Positions 33,056 to 44,300 of a stretch of DNA of 64,000 nt are shown here, piece by piece. Source of the DNA: Odiellus spinosus (taxonomy: Eukaryota > Arthropoda > Arachnida > Opiliones > Phalangiidae); the NCBI GenBank assembly GCA_963920705.1, contig OY987225.1, positions 17,501,492-17,565,491 on the forward strand, given 5' to 3'. A program made the translations under genes and the position numbers. The notes under the pieces are model-generated. The model saw only the letters and a list, made by a program, of their open reading frames with translations, made no database searches and was not told the origin of the DNA. Within the stretch, counting starts at the first letter, position 1. Each line of letters opens with the position of its first letter.

Positions 33056-34858
33056 TTAGAAGTTTTTTGAGGATGAGTGAGAGACTGCTTGCTGTAGATG
33101 AAACGGTGGAAGAAAAACTGTCGTGATTGGCTGTTGAGGTTGAGCATGAGCAGACGCTGTGGTTGATGGTTTGAGCAACAGTTTTGGGTGTGTTTGCGAG
33201 GAAGTAGAGTAGTCGTCGTTAAAGTCTACATAGTGGTTTTGCGGAGGGAGGGTAGTGTCAAAAGCACAATTTTGAGTGTCAGAGGGTGGGCTAAAGCGCG
33301 TAGATATAACACCCTGTTTAATGAAAAGATTAGATTCACCGTTAGCACGCCTACGGCGGAGTTCGTCTAGTAATAGTCGACGTGTATTGCGCTGTTGGAC
33401 AGTACGGTCAGGGGCAACAGGAAAGTCAAACCTGTCTGAGGGATCACGGCGGAGCTCAGAGGCTCTTTTAACAAAGAGTTGACGATGTGACACTTTGGTG
33501 AATTTAATACGAAGAGGTCGGTATTTACCGTCGTCTGGGCGAAATTTGCCCAAGCGGTCGATTTGGAGTTTCTGGCAGTCAGAGAAGGAGAAACCTATGG
33601 ATTGAAGGATTTCGAAGATCCATTTCGCATCTTCTCCTGGATTGTCGTCGTCAAAAACATTGAAAATGATTGCATTAAATTTACGTTCGTTGATCTCAAA
33701 ACGTTCATCAAATATACGGTTTAGCGAAGGGGGATTGTGGTTGGAAAGGATAGTGTTGTTGTCCGAGGATGGGTGAGAAATAATAGAGTGTTGCTCTTCG
33801 AGATGTGAGATTATTTTTGCCTGAGAATCAACTTTAGAGGTAAGAGAATTATAATTATTTTTAAGGGACTCTACTACGTCATTGGGTAGAGCAGAACACG
33901 TGGCGTGGGAGGAAAGAGCTTCATTTTGAGACAGTAATTTCGTTTGAAGTTCCGCTAAACTGGCGGTAATAGTAGGAAGAAAGACTGGTTCAGTTACTTG
34001 TTGACGCAACGCTACCAGTTCCAGACTATAAGTCTTATGGGTGAGCATAATGTCTTCCAGGGCCTTACTATGGGCAGCGATAGCCTTACTTTGGGCTTCA
34101 AATTTGTCGTAGAGATCGTCTATAGGAACTTTTGTATTCATCGCGGATAAGAGATCAGAGTGGGCTGCAGTTTGAAGGTTAAGAGCTTCTAGTGAAGTCT
34201 CAAGTTTCATTGAAGTATTAGAGATGGTAGTGAGCTGTTCATTTTGCATAGAAAGGTTATCAGAGAGCTTCGAGATTGAAGCGAGTAGTGAAGAGCCGGT
34301 GTCACGACACTCCGTGCAGAAAAAAACGAAATTTTCAGACCCCGACTTGACGTGGGCTGAGTATAATTCATCAGAGACTTTAACGCAGATAGCGTGACAC
34401 CAGAGATCACAAAGTTCACAGAGAAGGGCCTTATGCTCTTTTAGGACATCCTTGGTACAGACTGAGCAGCTAGAAGAGATCAGGGTGGTAGATTTAGTAA
34501 TAGGTGTAAGTTTACTTTTGATAGTTTTGCGCTTTTGTGAGGTGACTGAGACACGAGATCGAGTGGTACAGGATAGGCGAGAAGATTTTGACCGTTTAGA
34601 AATCTTGAGGATAGGTAGCGGATCCAAAGTTAGGGGGGTTGTTGGTTGACTAGAGTGATCAGCGTTAATTGGAGCGGGTAGATCATCACTTGAAAGCGGA
34701 GAAAGAGAGTCCAAGCCAGTAGATTGGGTACTAGATGTGGTTGTTGTGGATAATACAATGTCTGAAGTAGTATTGAGTGGGGGAGTCCGATTGAGAGTAG
34801 TGATAGTTTTGAACGCATCAGGCGTTAAAGAGGGAGTATTGAATACAGCTTTATACAT
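33056..34858 (-). CDS. LINE ORF1: PHD-like zinc finger, coiled coil, RNA-binding domain
   Basis: 600 residues. Residues 1-120 are Ser/Thr/Pro-rich and then basic. A PHD-like cross-brace finger lies at about 131-184, with Cys at 131, 134, 147, 150, 158, 181 and 184 and C154-H155 between. About 185-370 are low in Pro and rich in Leu, Ser and Ala with heptad-like spacing, suggesting a coiled coil for oligomers. About 395-480 resemble the RNA-binding C-terminal domain of LINE ORF1 proteins, with NAIIFNVFDD and IDRLGKFRP followed by RPLRIKF. The tail is Pro/Gln/His-rich. ORF1 proteins coat LINE RNA as a chaperone; the PHD finger is typical of CR1-group ORF1. I used the first ATG of the open frame. 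Confidence 0.88.
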   Translation of the reverse strand: MYKAVFNTPSLTPDAFKTITTLNRTPPLNTTSDIVLSTTTTSSTQSTGLDSLSPLSSDDLPAPINADHSSQPTTPLTLDPLPILKISKRSKSSRLSCTTRSRVSVTSQKRKTIKSKLTPITKSTTLISSSCSVCTKDVLKEHKALLCELCDLWCHAICVKVSDELYSAHVKSGSENFVFFCTECRDTGSSLLASISKLSDNLSMQNEQLTTISNTSMKLETSLEALNLQTAAHSDLLSAMNTKVPIDDLYDKFEAQSKAIAAHSKALEDIMLTHKTYSLELVALRQQVTEPVFLPTITASLAELQTKLLSQNEALSSHATCSALPNDVVESLKNNYNSLTSKVDSQAKIISHLEEQHSIISHPSSDNNTILSNHNPPSLNRIFDERFEINERKFNAIIFNVFDDDNPGEDAKWIFEILQSIGFSFSDCQKLQIDRLGKFRPDDGKYRPLRIKFTKVSHRQLFVKRASELRRDPSDRFDFPVAPDRTVQQRNTRRLLLDELRRRRANGESNLFIKQGVISTRFSPPSDTQNCAFDTTLPPQNHYVDFNDDYSTSSQTHPKLLLKPSTTASAHAQPQQPITTVFLPPFHLQQAVSHSSSKNF

Positions 34859-36069
34859 TATGAAAAAGCGAGAGATCGGTTAAGCCTTGGGCGATTTGAA
34901 AACCATCACACTTTGTGGAGTCCAGATATAAATACGCAAATATAACCACTTGATGAGCACGGAGTAGCAACGAAACCCCTTTAACTTGATAGTTTGGATT
35001 AAATTAGGTAAATAACTCGAGTTGGATAAACAAAATCATATTATATTGGATAAACAAAATCCACATTATTTTGAGAATGGGTTATATTTTTTGATCACCG
35101 AAACTTCTATAACCACTAGCAAATAATTGTTATGCGGTTTAATGGGAATGGTTTGGTAGTCCTATCCTTTTTTACACAGTAAGTTCTGTTGATCAAAGGA
35201 CCCTTAGCCTACTATATAAAGGTGGGCTGCTATGGGTAGATATTTATACATAGTTTACACTAAAGGGGGCAAATGCTGTTCCCCCAATTCTGACACCATT
35301 TGTCAGCGCAAACTGGAGCGTAGAGAAAGGCTAGAGAAAGACTGAATTGCGCACGCAAGTTTCTATTAGCCATGCAATGAAAGAAAAGCTGGCAGAGTAG
35401 CCTGGAATTTGCCCCTTTATCGAAAACTATGTATTACTATGTAGGTTTTCGTCTTGTTCCCCGTCTAAAACCCCAGCAAATTTCCATGGTAATATGAGAT
35501 TTACAGCTGGTCAAGGACTAGTACAATTCGAAGTAGAATGCGGCCAGCCCGCTTCTAAAAACTTGAAGTGTTTGATCCAATAAAGAAGTGGCGTTTAGCA
35601 TGCGACTAGACGTCACTAGTTTCGTTCCCCTTCTGGGCGAAGTCTTTAACCTGCATAACTATGTTAAAAAATGCACCCAGCAAAGGGCCAAAAACAAGGT
35701 GAGGAAGTGGTTTAGTAAAACTATGCCCCTGCTCTTGCCCAGCCTAAACACTACAACTTCTGACTTTCCAAAAAAGATTTTGGCCTTATTAATACTGCCT
35801 ACAAGATGAGACTTCTATGGTAGTTTGTACTCTAAAGTAACACCAAGATTTTACTATAATTAAAGTGAGGCTGTCATAAATTTTTCAGGAGTTTGAATTG
35901 GCCTTAATTTTGACAGTGCTAGAAACTTTGTGATGAGCTCACTCTATATCGAAAAACACACAAAATATTTCCTTAAACTCAGTAGTCGTTTAAAGGTAGT
36001 CTCTAATACCATGAAGAGTAGTTCCAGTCAATTTGCCTTTTTTTATGAACAAACAGATTTGAAAGTGGC
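34859..36069. other. LINE 5' UTR remainder and intergenic DNA
   Basis: The first part is probably the LINE 5' UTR, but no boundary is visible. A repeated TTGGATAAACAAAATC word occurs at about 35021-35058. I recognise no gene in the rest. Confidence 0.35.
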
Positions 36070-36077
36070 ATCTCAGA

Positions 36078-37544
36078 CAGTGGTGGGAATCTTCAGAAGA
36101 AACTTCCACAGGAGGGCGCGACTATACACTTCTTTACCTTCTTTTCTGCAGAAGGGAAAGAGAGACTTGGGGAGAGATTGAGAGGTTTCAATGAAGGGAA
36201 GCGCCAAAACGGGAAGATAGCTACTCCCTTCTCTCAATTTTTCTTCCTTCCCCTATGAAAAACTCCCCTTGAAGTGAAATTTTTCTAGAGGGATTTCAAA
36301 GTCTAGAAAATGAAGGTAATATTATTGAAGGGAGTTCGAGCTTCTTTTTTGGTGAAGAAAATTCTCCTTCCCAAAAAAAGAAGGAGACTTGCCAAAGAAG
36401 GAAGATTTCCTTCTTTTCTCCCGATTTGAGAGAGCCAAGGAGAGAAATATTTTGGGGGGTGGGTGAAAGAGCACTGCCCCAGAAGGCAGGGTGGTTTCTA
36501 GAGAATGGAAAGAAGTAACATAGTGCACCTTCTTTATCTCTCGATAGTAAATAGAAACGAGTATTAGTTTAGTCTTAGTATTAACCTAACTAAAAATATT
36601 CGTGAATAACCTAACTACAAAAAGAATCGTAATTAATGTAATTAACCTAACTACAAAAGAATCGTAATTAACGTAATTAACCTAACTACAAAAAGAATCG
36701 TAATTAACGTGATTAACCTAACTACAAAAAGAATCGTAATTAACGTAATTAACCTAACTAAAAAAGAATCATAATTAACCCAACTAAAAAGGATCGTAAT
36801 TAACCTAACTAAAGAAGAATCGTAATTAACCTAACTAAAAATAATCGTAATTAACCTAACTAAAAAATAATCATAATTAGCGTATTAACCTAACTAAAAC
36901 TAATATTATCTATCCTAAATATTTAATTAAATTTAATTCAAATAACATTTTTACTAAATATTAAACGATCTGGCCACTTGATGGCAAACACTGAAACTAT
37001 AATAATGTTATATTGAAATATTTTTCGTAAATCTATTAATTTGTATAATTTTGATCTTGTTAGAAGTTATCCAAATATTTTCTGAGCTAAATATTTAAAT
37101 TTAATTCAATTAACGGCTATTCTCACTATCGAAAAAGAAGGGTAATAAAATCATTATTTTCTCCATCTTCAAAAAGAAGTTAGGTAGTAGTCAAGCAGAA
37201 CCCCCTTTCTTGAAAAAGAAGGACTACCCCCTTCTTTAGCAACCTCTCCTCTTTGCTAAGGAAGGAAAATATTAAAGAAGGTAAACTCTCCTTCTGAGCC
37301 AAGTTCCTTCTTTTCAAAGAAGACAGGGAAAAAATTCTAAGAGGGGAAGGCCCAGAGCCCTCCTAGAGAAGCCCACTTTTTCTCCTTCTCATTTCTTTCC
37401 CTTCAATTTTATTTTGGGGAAGGGAAGAGAGAGAATTTTTTCTTCTTATTCTGAGAAGAGGAAGCGTGAGTCGGCGGTGTCGCCGTCTGTGTCAAGGAAG
37501 TGGAAGTTTGTCTTTGGGAAGAAAACGCGAAATTCCCACCACTG
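36078..37544. mobile_element. Non-autonomous hAT element (1467 bp) with internal satellite
   Basis: Left end CAGTGGTGGGAAT and right end ATTCCCACCACTG are inverted and flanked by the perfect 8-bp direct repeat ATCTCAGA (36070-36077, 37545-37552). An 8-bp duplication with CAGTGGTG termini is characteristic of the hAT superfamily. No transposase remnant is seen. The arms are full of purine or pyrimidine runs (GAAGAAGG/CCTTCTTC words) and the centre holds a ~30-bp tandem array. It must rely on a transposase supplied elsewhere. Confidence 0.88.
36574..36895. repeat. Tandem array inside the hAT element (~25-38-bp units)
   Basis: Repeated AACCTAACTAAAAA and GAATCGTAATTAA words, about ten units. 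Unit length shrinks when the GTAATTAACC portion is missing, so units vary from about 25 to 38 bp. Confidence 0.88.
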
Positions 37545-37784
37545 ATCTCAGATAGTGTCCTCCCAAACATAAGTAGCAACTTTTCTAAAACGTTTAGAAG
37601 GAAAAAAGGCTAAAGGGTCTAAAATGCCTTAGCCTCGAGATCATTAGATTAGCAGAGGGACTAACGTAAGTGGAACTAACTGAAACTAAATGGTGGATGT
37701 TCCTGCGATTTGAACGGGATGGTTCACCAGAGGCATGCCAATTAGTGTTAGCTGTCATTTTCTCTATCAAACGAATATTCCATA

Positions 37785-37974
37785 CCCTTACGGAAAAAAG
37801 TTAGTCTGATCTGAAGAGGTCTTCAAGAACACTACAAAAGTCTTTGGGAGGTCTTTAAGACTTCCCCAAGACTTACTGACGTAATGGAAGACTTCCCCAA
37901 GACCTCTTAAGACTACGTAAGATGCCCGAAAGACTTCCCCAAGAACTCTTAAGACTAAGTTTTTTTGGTAAGGG
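37785..37974 (-). mobile_element. MITE family copy 4
   Basis: 190-bp form in the opposite orientation (starts CCCTTACGG, ends TTTGGTAAGGG), flanked by TA on both sides (37783-37784, 37975-37976). Confidence 0.92.
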
Positions 37975-38269
37975 TAAAGTCATCTGAACATTGATAGACG
38001 ACAATTACCACGATTACTGGTAACACCATAGAAAATATAGGGTCAATACAAGACTGATTGACGATGGTCCCCACCATGGGTCGGCCGATCATCATGAAAT
38101 TTTAATCACACTAAATTGTAGCCAAAAAATGGACAGTATATATGTAGATATATATTTAATTATTATAACCAGTTCAATATTGTTATATTTCCAATTACTA
38201 AATTTACTAGATTAGAGTTATTCCATTGCAACCAATATTGTTTCGTTATTTAAACAAGCCGAAGAGTAA

Positions 38270-38660
38270 TATTTCCTAACCCAAACCTAACAGACTTCTT
38301 TAAAAATCCCACCAAAAACATAATTAAAAATAAAAACCATAAAAATAACCCAGCAGGTGTCATTTATAAAATCCCATGTAATGATTGCATAACAGTTACG
38401 TAGGTGAAACGAAACGACCCACAAATACCCGAACTAAAGAACATATGAGAGCTGTAAAAAACAGGGACATGAATAATGGTTTGGCCTGCCACTCGTGGAA
38501 TGAAAAACATAACATAAATTGGGAAGGTAGAAAAATATTAAAACATGAAACACAGTTTTTTAAACGCAGATACCTAGAAAGCATGTATATAAAAAAACAA
38601 GGAAACTTAAATTTAGATAAAAGTACCTTTTCTAATAACTATTGGTTAGATATCATATAA
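38270..38660 (+). pseudogene. Penelope-like retroelement, 3' end with GIY-YIG endonuclease
   Basis: An open stretch ending at 38660 encodes NSYVGETKRPTNTRTKEH, then HMRAVKNRD, ACHSWNEKHNINW, ILKHE and RRYLESMYIKK, and ends NYWLDII. This is the C-terminal GIY-YIG endonuclease of Penelope-like elements, with YVGET...R.KEH and the later H..W....I and R...E positions. In another frame just upstream the sequence reads NPAGVIYKIPCNDC, the usual linker before GIY-YIG, so there is a frameshift at about 38385. The reverse transcriptase domain is missing. The element is 5'-truncated and inactive. Downstream to about 38880 is a 3' region with CACCTGATGAAGGAGCG. Confidence 0.82.
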
Positions 38661-38880
38661 AATCCCTCGTGATGTTATCTCCCCTTCCCTTGCATGGGTG
38701 AGGGACGTCAAAGATTAAAGTCCAAATTTAAAATTATTAAATTAAAGCGAAAATCGAAACGACAATCATTAGAACACCTGATGAAGGAGCGTAGTGTGTT
38801 AGTTGTTAAACCTGTCCTTTACACAGGTTTATAAAAACTATATATTTATATTTTAAAAATAAAGTTTTTTGAAATAAAAA

Positions 38881-40229
38881 TAATGTCATGCGAATTCTAT
38901 TGAAAATTTATCCTCTACACTGTTGACCCCTGAATTGGTGGAACAATGTCAAAAAAATTAAAAATCACATTTTCGGCCATATTTTAAATATATGAGATGG
39001 GCAAACATCTTTATCATTCATAAAGTGGCCAAACCTTTTCATCGCTTGCCACTTACCTTATTTTTAAGTTTATTATTTAAAAAAAATTGGATTAAATTAT
39101 TGAAATGAAAAATGAACTCTATAAAGTTCATATATTCAGAACTCAAGGTGCCAATAGCCAATGTCGTCACTTCCAAAGGGTGCAACTTATCTAATTTAAT
39201 CATATATTGTAAAAAGATTTTTAAATTTTTTTTTTTTTAAAGTTAACAACTTTTCGAATCAATTTTTAACATGTACTATACTACGAATGTTTATATATAA
39301 AAATATATAGCGTAAAAAATGTGCATTTCAGAGTTGCCAATAAGCATGTTAGAAACAAAAAGTTAGTAAACAAAGGGCGCAATTTTAGAATATCATAATA
39401 AACACGTAAAATAACATTTTTTGCCGTTTTCCCCACTCTTTCTCTCTGTACTCACCCCCTTACAGCTGTCGCTCTTGGGAGCGTCGATCATGATCAATGA
39501 AGGGATTTTTTGCCTGGGAACCGAAACATAAAACTTCTATGACGTAAAACACTACATTCGAAAGCGCCATTGTGGCAAAAAGTGGCAACTTAAAATGATC
39601 CAAAATAAATTAAAAAAATCTGAGCATGCACAAGACTTCATATAATTCCGTAGGCATTATATACGAACTGAAAATTTCCACATAACCACCATTTGTCATG
39701 CTAATTATGGGACTTTTTTTTTCGTTTCGATTCGTTCAAAGACAATTTTCACTATCTTTTCCGGCTAGACGCTTTCATAGAAAATCGGTCAATTTGGTTT
39801 CTACTTTGAATATTTTGGTTGGTATTTTACCCTATTTCTCCTTGTCATTTTTTGGATTTTTCTGGAAGCCCTGAACTCCTTTAAAATTCGCATATAGTTG
39901 GGCATTACAAATTGTACAGTCGAAGCTAGGCCGTGTGCATAATGGTAGGCGATTTAAAAAGGGCAAATTCAAAATCGAATAAGGCTTTCAATTTTCTTTT
40001 TAAAGCCACATTCAACTAGTAACTAACTAGGTACAGTAAGGAAAAAAAAAATTTTTTTTTTGATTGGATAATAATGATTATATCATATGAATAAAATCAT
40101 TCATTATAAAAGCTTTTATTTGAGCTGAATGTTAGAAGTTTAATTTTTGATAAACTGTAGTAGTCTTTGTTTAAAGCTAGCTGCTTTATCAAAAATTATT
40201 GGCGGCTAGTTGATAAGATTTTTTACTAC
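38881..40229. other. No gene recognised
   Basis: AT-rich DNA, including a poly-T/A near 39227-39237 and a mixed A/T run near 40040. No exon or element boundary is supported. Confidence 0.4.
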
Positions 40230-40236
40230 CCTTATA

Positions 40237-41231
40237 CCAAAAGTCTGATAAGACTTCATACAAAAAGTCCTTAACTGGCGCAGGGGCCTGAAACGTGTTG
40301 TTTTCAGTGCTTTCCCCTTTCTACGCGTAGGCAGATATCTCTGTAAAGCGGCACCTAAAATCACGTGACTTTTGCGCCACTTCACCAAACATCTAATGAA
40401 ATTAGTGGCTACGCGTTGCAAAAAGTAGTTCCCCCGGTTTTTACATATAAGACATCTTTTACCACTTTTAAAGTTATGGTAACAAATAAGAAATGAAATT
40501 CAAAGTAATTTTTCCGATAGAAAGTTTTTAAGTCAAGAATTAATTAGCAATATTAATTATTAAACCATTATTGGCCTGATAGTTGGTTGTTTCACTATGT
40601 TCGTCTGCTGCATTGTTTTGGTATTCTCACCACTATGACTCCCAAAACTTTGTAAGTAAACCTATTTTACTTTTAAACTAATTTTAAATGAAATGTAATA
40701 AGTTTTTTGAACTATTGAATTGGGTTTGAATAAAAACTTTGAAATATCAATTATTTTCCTGATGCTAAGAAATGTTTAAGGAAACATCTTGATTTAAAAA
40801 ATCGTTTAAAGACGTAACGCCCGAGTTTTAATCGTTTGTTTAAATTTAAGAAACCTCACTTCGTACTATTTAAACTTTTAAATCGCAATTAATCCTTTTT
40901 AAACGTTTGTTTACATTTAAGAAACCTCCATTCCCCGAAACTTGTCAATGTTTTACTATCCTGCCCTTCCCGTGCACTAAGGGCCTTCAAGGCCCCTTGT
41001 ACGTTGTCCCCCCTAATAAATAAATAAAGAAACCTCCCTTCGTACTATTTTCAGGACTTCCGTATAACTCGCCTAGCTATTGGCTAGTTTTGAATTTAGC
41101 TATCTCGTTCTCATTGGGTGCTGTAGACTAGCGTCGTCTGCATTGTAAATTACATGTTTTCTATAGCCAAAGCAAGAACCGGGCGCCAGTTAAGGACTTT
41201 TTGTATGAAGTCTTATCAGACTTTTGCTTAT
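40237..41231. repeat. Inverted repeat pair about 1 kb apart (candidate foldback element)
   Basis: The left arm (about 40237-40281) and right arm (about 41185-41231) are inverted and share AAAAGTCTGATAAGACTTCA and AAAAGTCCTTAACTGGCGC. The interior contains repeated TTTAAGAAACCTC words and a 5'-truncated LINE tail. It sits just upstream of the HYI start, within about 140 bp. Confidence 0.7.
40930..41026 (+). mobile_element. 5'-truncated LINE 3' end (97 bp)
   Basis: The insert ends CCTAATAAATAAAT and is flanked by perfect 11-bp direct repeats AAGAAACCTCC (40919-40929 and 41027-41037). An A-rich ATAAATAAAT tail at the right edge and a variable target duplication are what target-primed reverse transcription leaves. 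It contains a CTAAGGGCCTTCAAGGCCCC hairpin. Confidence 0.75.
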
Positions 41232-41368
41232 ACCCTTATCTCATTGAAACTTGAGATAATATTTCGTCTTAGACTTGAATATATTTTTTTAATACATAAA
41301 ATCGCACTTCGGTTTTTCAACATATTTTTTTTAGGTGATCTCGTATGAAATTGTATTTGCCAAATAAA

Positions 41369-44300
41369 ATGCCTCTTAAGTTTGCTGCCAATATCTCAAC
41401 TTTATTCTTGGAGCACGAAAGCCTACTAGACCGGTTCAAAGTTGCCCAAGATTTTGGTTTCGAGGCTGTTGAATGCCAGTTACCGTACGAGTTTCCTGTA
41501 GAAAGTGTTTCTAAAGCTAAAGAGCAAACATCTTTGAAGCATGTTCTTATCAATTCTTTTCCAGGTAATTAGTTTTAATTTTTAGTATTATCTTAGTTTT
41601 GAATGCTTTATTTCCCTAAAGATTTAAAGGAATACGCAATCAGAAACACGCCTATACAAGGGCTTGGGGGTCATAATAATTACTACCCTTACCAGAAAAG
41701 TTAGTCTTAATCGGTCTTGGGGAAGTCTTTCGGGTGTCTTATGTAGTCTTAATTCTTGGGAAGGTCTTCCTTTTATAGTGTCCTTGATCAGACTTTTTTC
41801 CATAAGGGTAGGACATAAGGGCGGTTTTAATTATATTCGTAGGGGGCTCTAAGATATCGGCTTATGTGGGAAGAATGGTGATTAAATAACTTTCTTTTTA
41901 AATGAAACCAGCGCTGTTGGATGACCAACGTAGTCTCCTTGCCATGTTAAACTTTCTAAAGGGCACTGTGTTTAGTAAGGCAGAGAATATCTTTTAATGT
42001 GAAATTCTCAAATATTGCGCTTCTTTAATATCCCCGTCACTTAATGTAAGTGACGGGTTTAAGTCTTTTCCTGTTGCATACCAAATACGGCTTGCAAAAG
42101 GCCTAAATAGCTAAGAGGAGGCTAATTAAATAGCCTGCATGGAATCTTCAAGAGGTTATTATAGCCCCAAAAATGTTAAACCCAAAAAATTTGGGTTAAA
42201 TATCATCAGCCACAACTATTGTTTTCCTTCCCTTACCAAAAAAAGTTAGTCTTAAGAGGTCTTGGGGAAGTCTTTCGGGTATCTTATTTAGTCTTAAGAG
42301 GTGTTGGGGAAGTCTTCAACTACGTCAATAAGTCTTGGGGAAGTTTAAAAGATTTCCTCAAGGCCTTTGTAGTGTTCTTGAAGACCTCTTCAGATCAGAC
42401 TAACTTTTTTCTGTAAGGGTTTTTTGGGCAACATACAAATATTTCCAGGTTCTGATGATTACTGTGGGTATTTGGGTCCAAAATTTGGGCTTAAATAATC
42501 TGATCTGACTGGCTAAACCTTAAACATTTTAGTCAAATAGGCACTGTAATCTGCTAAAAAAATTAATTAAACTTTAACCTCTGGGTAAATCTTTCCCAAA
42601 TCGCCCAGTGGCTCCCACGGCACCGATTTCGATTTTGTTTAAACTTTAACCACTTGAAATATAGATCTTTTGATTGGGAAAGCCAAGTTTTTAGCTCAAA
42701 AAATTTTGTATTTTGAAAGGTACAATTTTTTGAAAAAAACCTTGTAGAGAGTCGACTAGTTTTAACTCCAAAATTGTGGCGACTTTGAGCAAAGATATCT
42801 AAAGATGGGTTAAAGTGACACACTCCCAATTTTTTCCCTATTTTATATTAGTGGTAGAGACCACTATACGCCTGCGCAGGCGTATAGTGGTTCGAAAATT
42901 GTTCCCTTTATAAAATTCGGTCAAGGTGTCGTAAAATCTCGCAAAACCGGTAAATAGAGTATCTTCAGCAGTCTCTCAACCATCGAAAAAACATTCTGGC
43001 TTGGGAAAAAACTACTCTTATAGGGTAAAATGAATCGTAGGAGAACGAAAAAAATGCAAATAAAAATCCTGGGAATTGTACTTTCGAAGCTAAGGGGCCT
43101 CGAATTTGGCGTTTTTTGAAAAATCTCAAAAACATGGTTACTAATTGTAGCTTTTTTGGCCAGGTAGGACACTAAAATAAAAATTAATTTTAATACGATC
43201 GGAAAGCAGAGGTTTCAGTCTATAACATATCAAAATTTCATTTTGTGTTTCCAACTCCTTCGCGTTCAAACGTTAAGAAGAAATCGACAGAATCTGAAGT
43301 TTAAATTAATAGTTCTTGTGCATTGAACATACAGGGTGTTTCGAAAATGGTGGTAAGACCAAGCAACAGTGGGTTCTATGGGTCATTTTAAGACGAAAAT
43401 GTTTTATGACATTTTGTCGTACGGGGCTCCGTTTAAAAGTTACGAAATGAATCATTTGCGGATGACCCCTTAACGTTCATTAATAAACGTATCTACACAA
43501 CGATAAAATACGCTTAATTATTTAGTTGGGTTTTTACAAGCCTCATTTTCATGGTTGCTTCTAAGCTAGATTTTTACACGCTAAACGCGCGTATCTAAAC
43601 GAAACAGATATTTCACACGCACTTCAGGGCTTCAAGCGCCGGTGAATTAAGAGCGAAAAAATTACGCTAATATAAGCACGCGCTTGATAAAAAATTTATT
43701 TTAGCATTGAGCATACGTCGTTAATCCGTACATGATTCATTTCGTAAGTCTTAAACGGCGCCCCGTACGACAAAACGTCATAGAACATTTTCGTCTTAAA
43801 ACGACCCATAGAACCCACTGTAGCTCGGTCCTACCACCATTTTCGAAACACCCTGTATGTTAAATGCAAAAGAACTATTAATTTAAACTTCAGATTCTGA
43901 CAATTTCTTCTTAACGTTTGAACACGAATGAGTTGCAAACACAAAATGAAATTTTGATATGTTATAGACTGAAACCTCTGCTTTCAGATGATATTAAGAT
44001 TATTTTAGTGTCCTACCTTGCCAAAAAAGCTACAATTAGGAACCATGTTTTTGAGATTTTTCAAAAAACGACAACTTCGAGGCCCCTTAGCTTCGGAAGT
44101 TCAATTCCCTTGGCATTTTTTCATTTTTTTCGCTCTTCTACGGTTCATTTTACCCTATAAGGGTAGTTTTTTCCCAAGCCAGAATGTTTTTTCGATGGTT
44201 GAGAGACTGCTGAAGATACTCTATTTACTGGTTTTGCGAGATTTTACGACGCCTTTACCGAATTTTATAAAATAAAGGGAACAATATTCGAACGTTTGCG

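Larger units (their letters stand above)
29499..34858 (-). mobile_element. Nearly full-length CR1-group LINE retrotransposon
   Basis: Read on the minus strand, this element has ORF1 (600 aa), ORF2 (1007 aa) 20 bases later, a 3' UTR with tandem repeats, and a (TAAA)n tail at 29499-29518. Both ORFs are uninterrupted, unlike the dead LINE at 2490-5240. The 5' UTR must lie above 34858 but its limit is not visible, and I did not find a target-site duplication. The PHD-like finger in ORF1, an APE-type endonuclease and a short repeat tail together point to the CR1/L2/Rex1 group. The copy is probably young and potentially active. Confidence 0.88.

Noticed and set aside
42563-44275. Several 80-90-codon open frames in the foldback arms
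   Set aside because: The frames in the two arms mirror each other and change independently, with no known domain and no splice signals; they follow from the inverted repeat.
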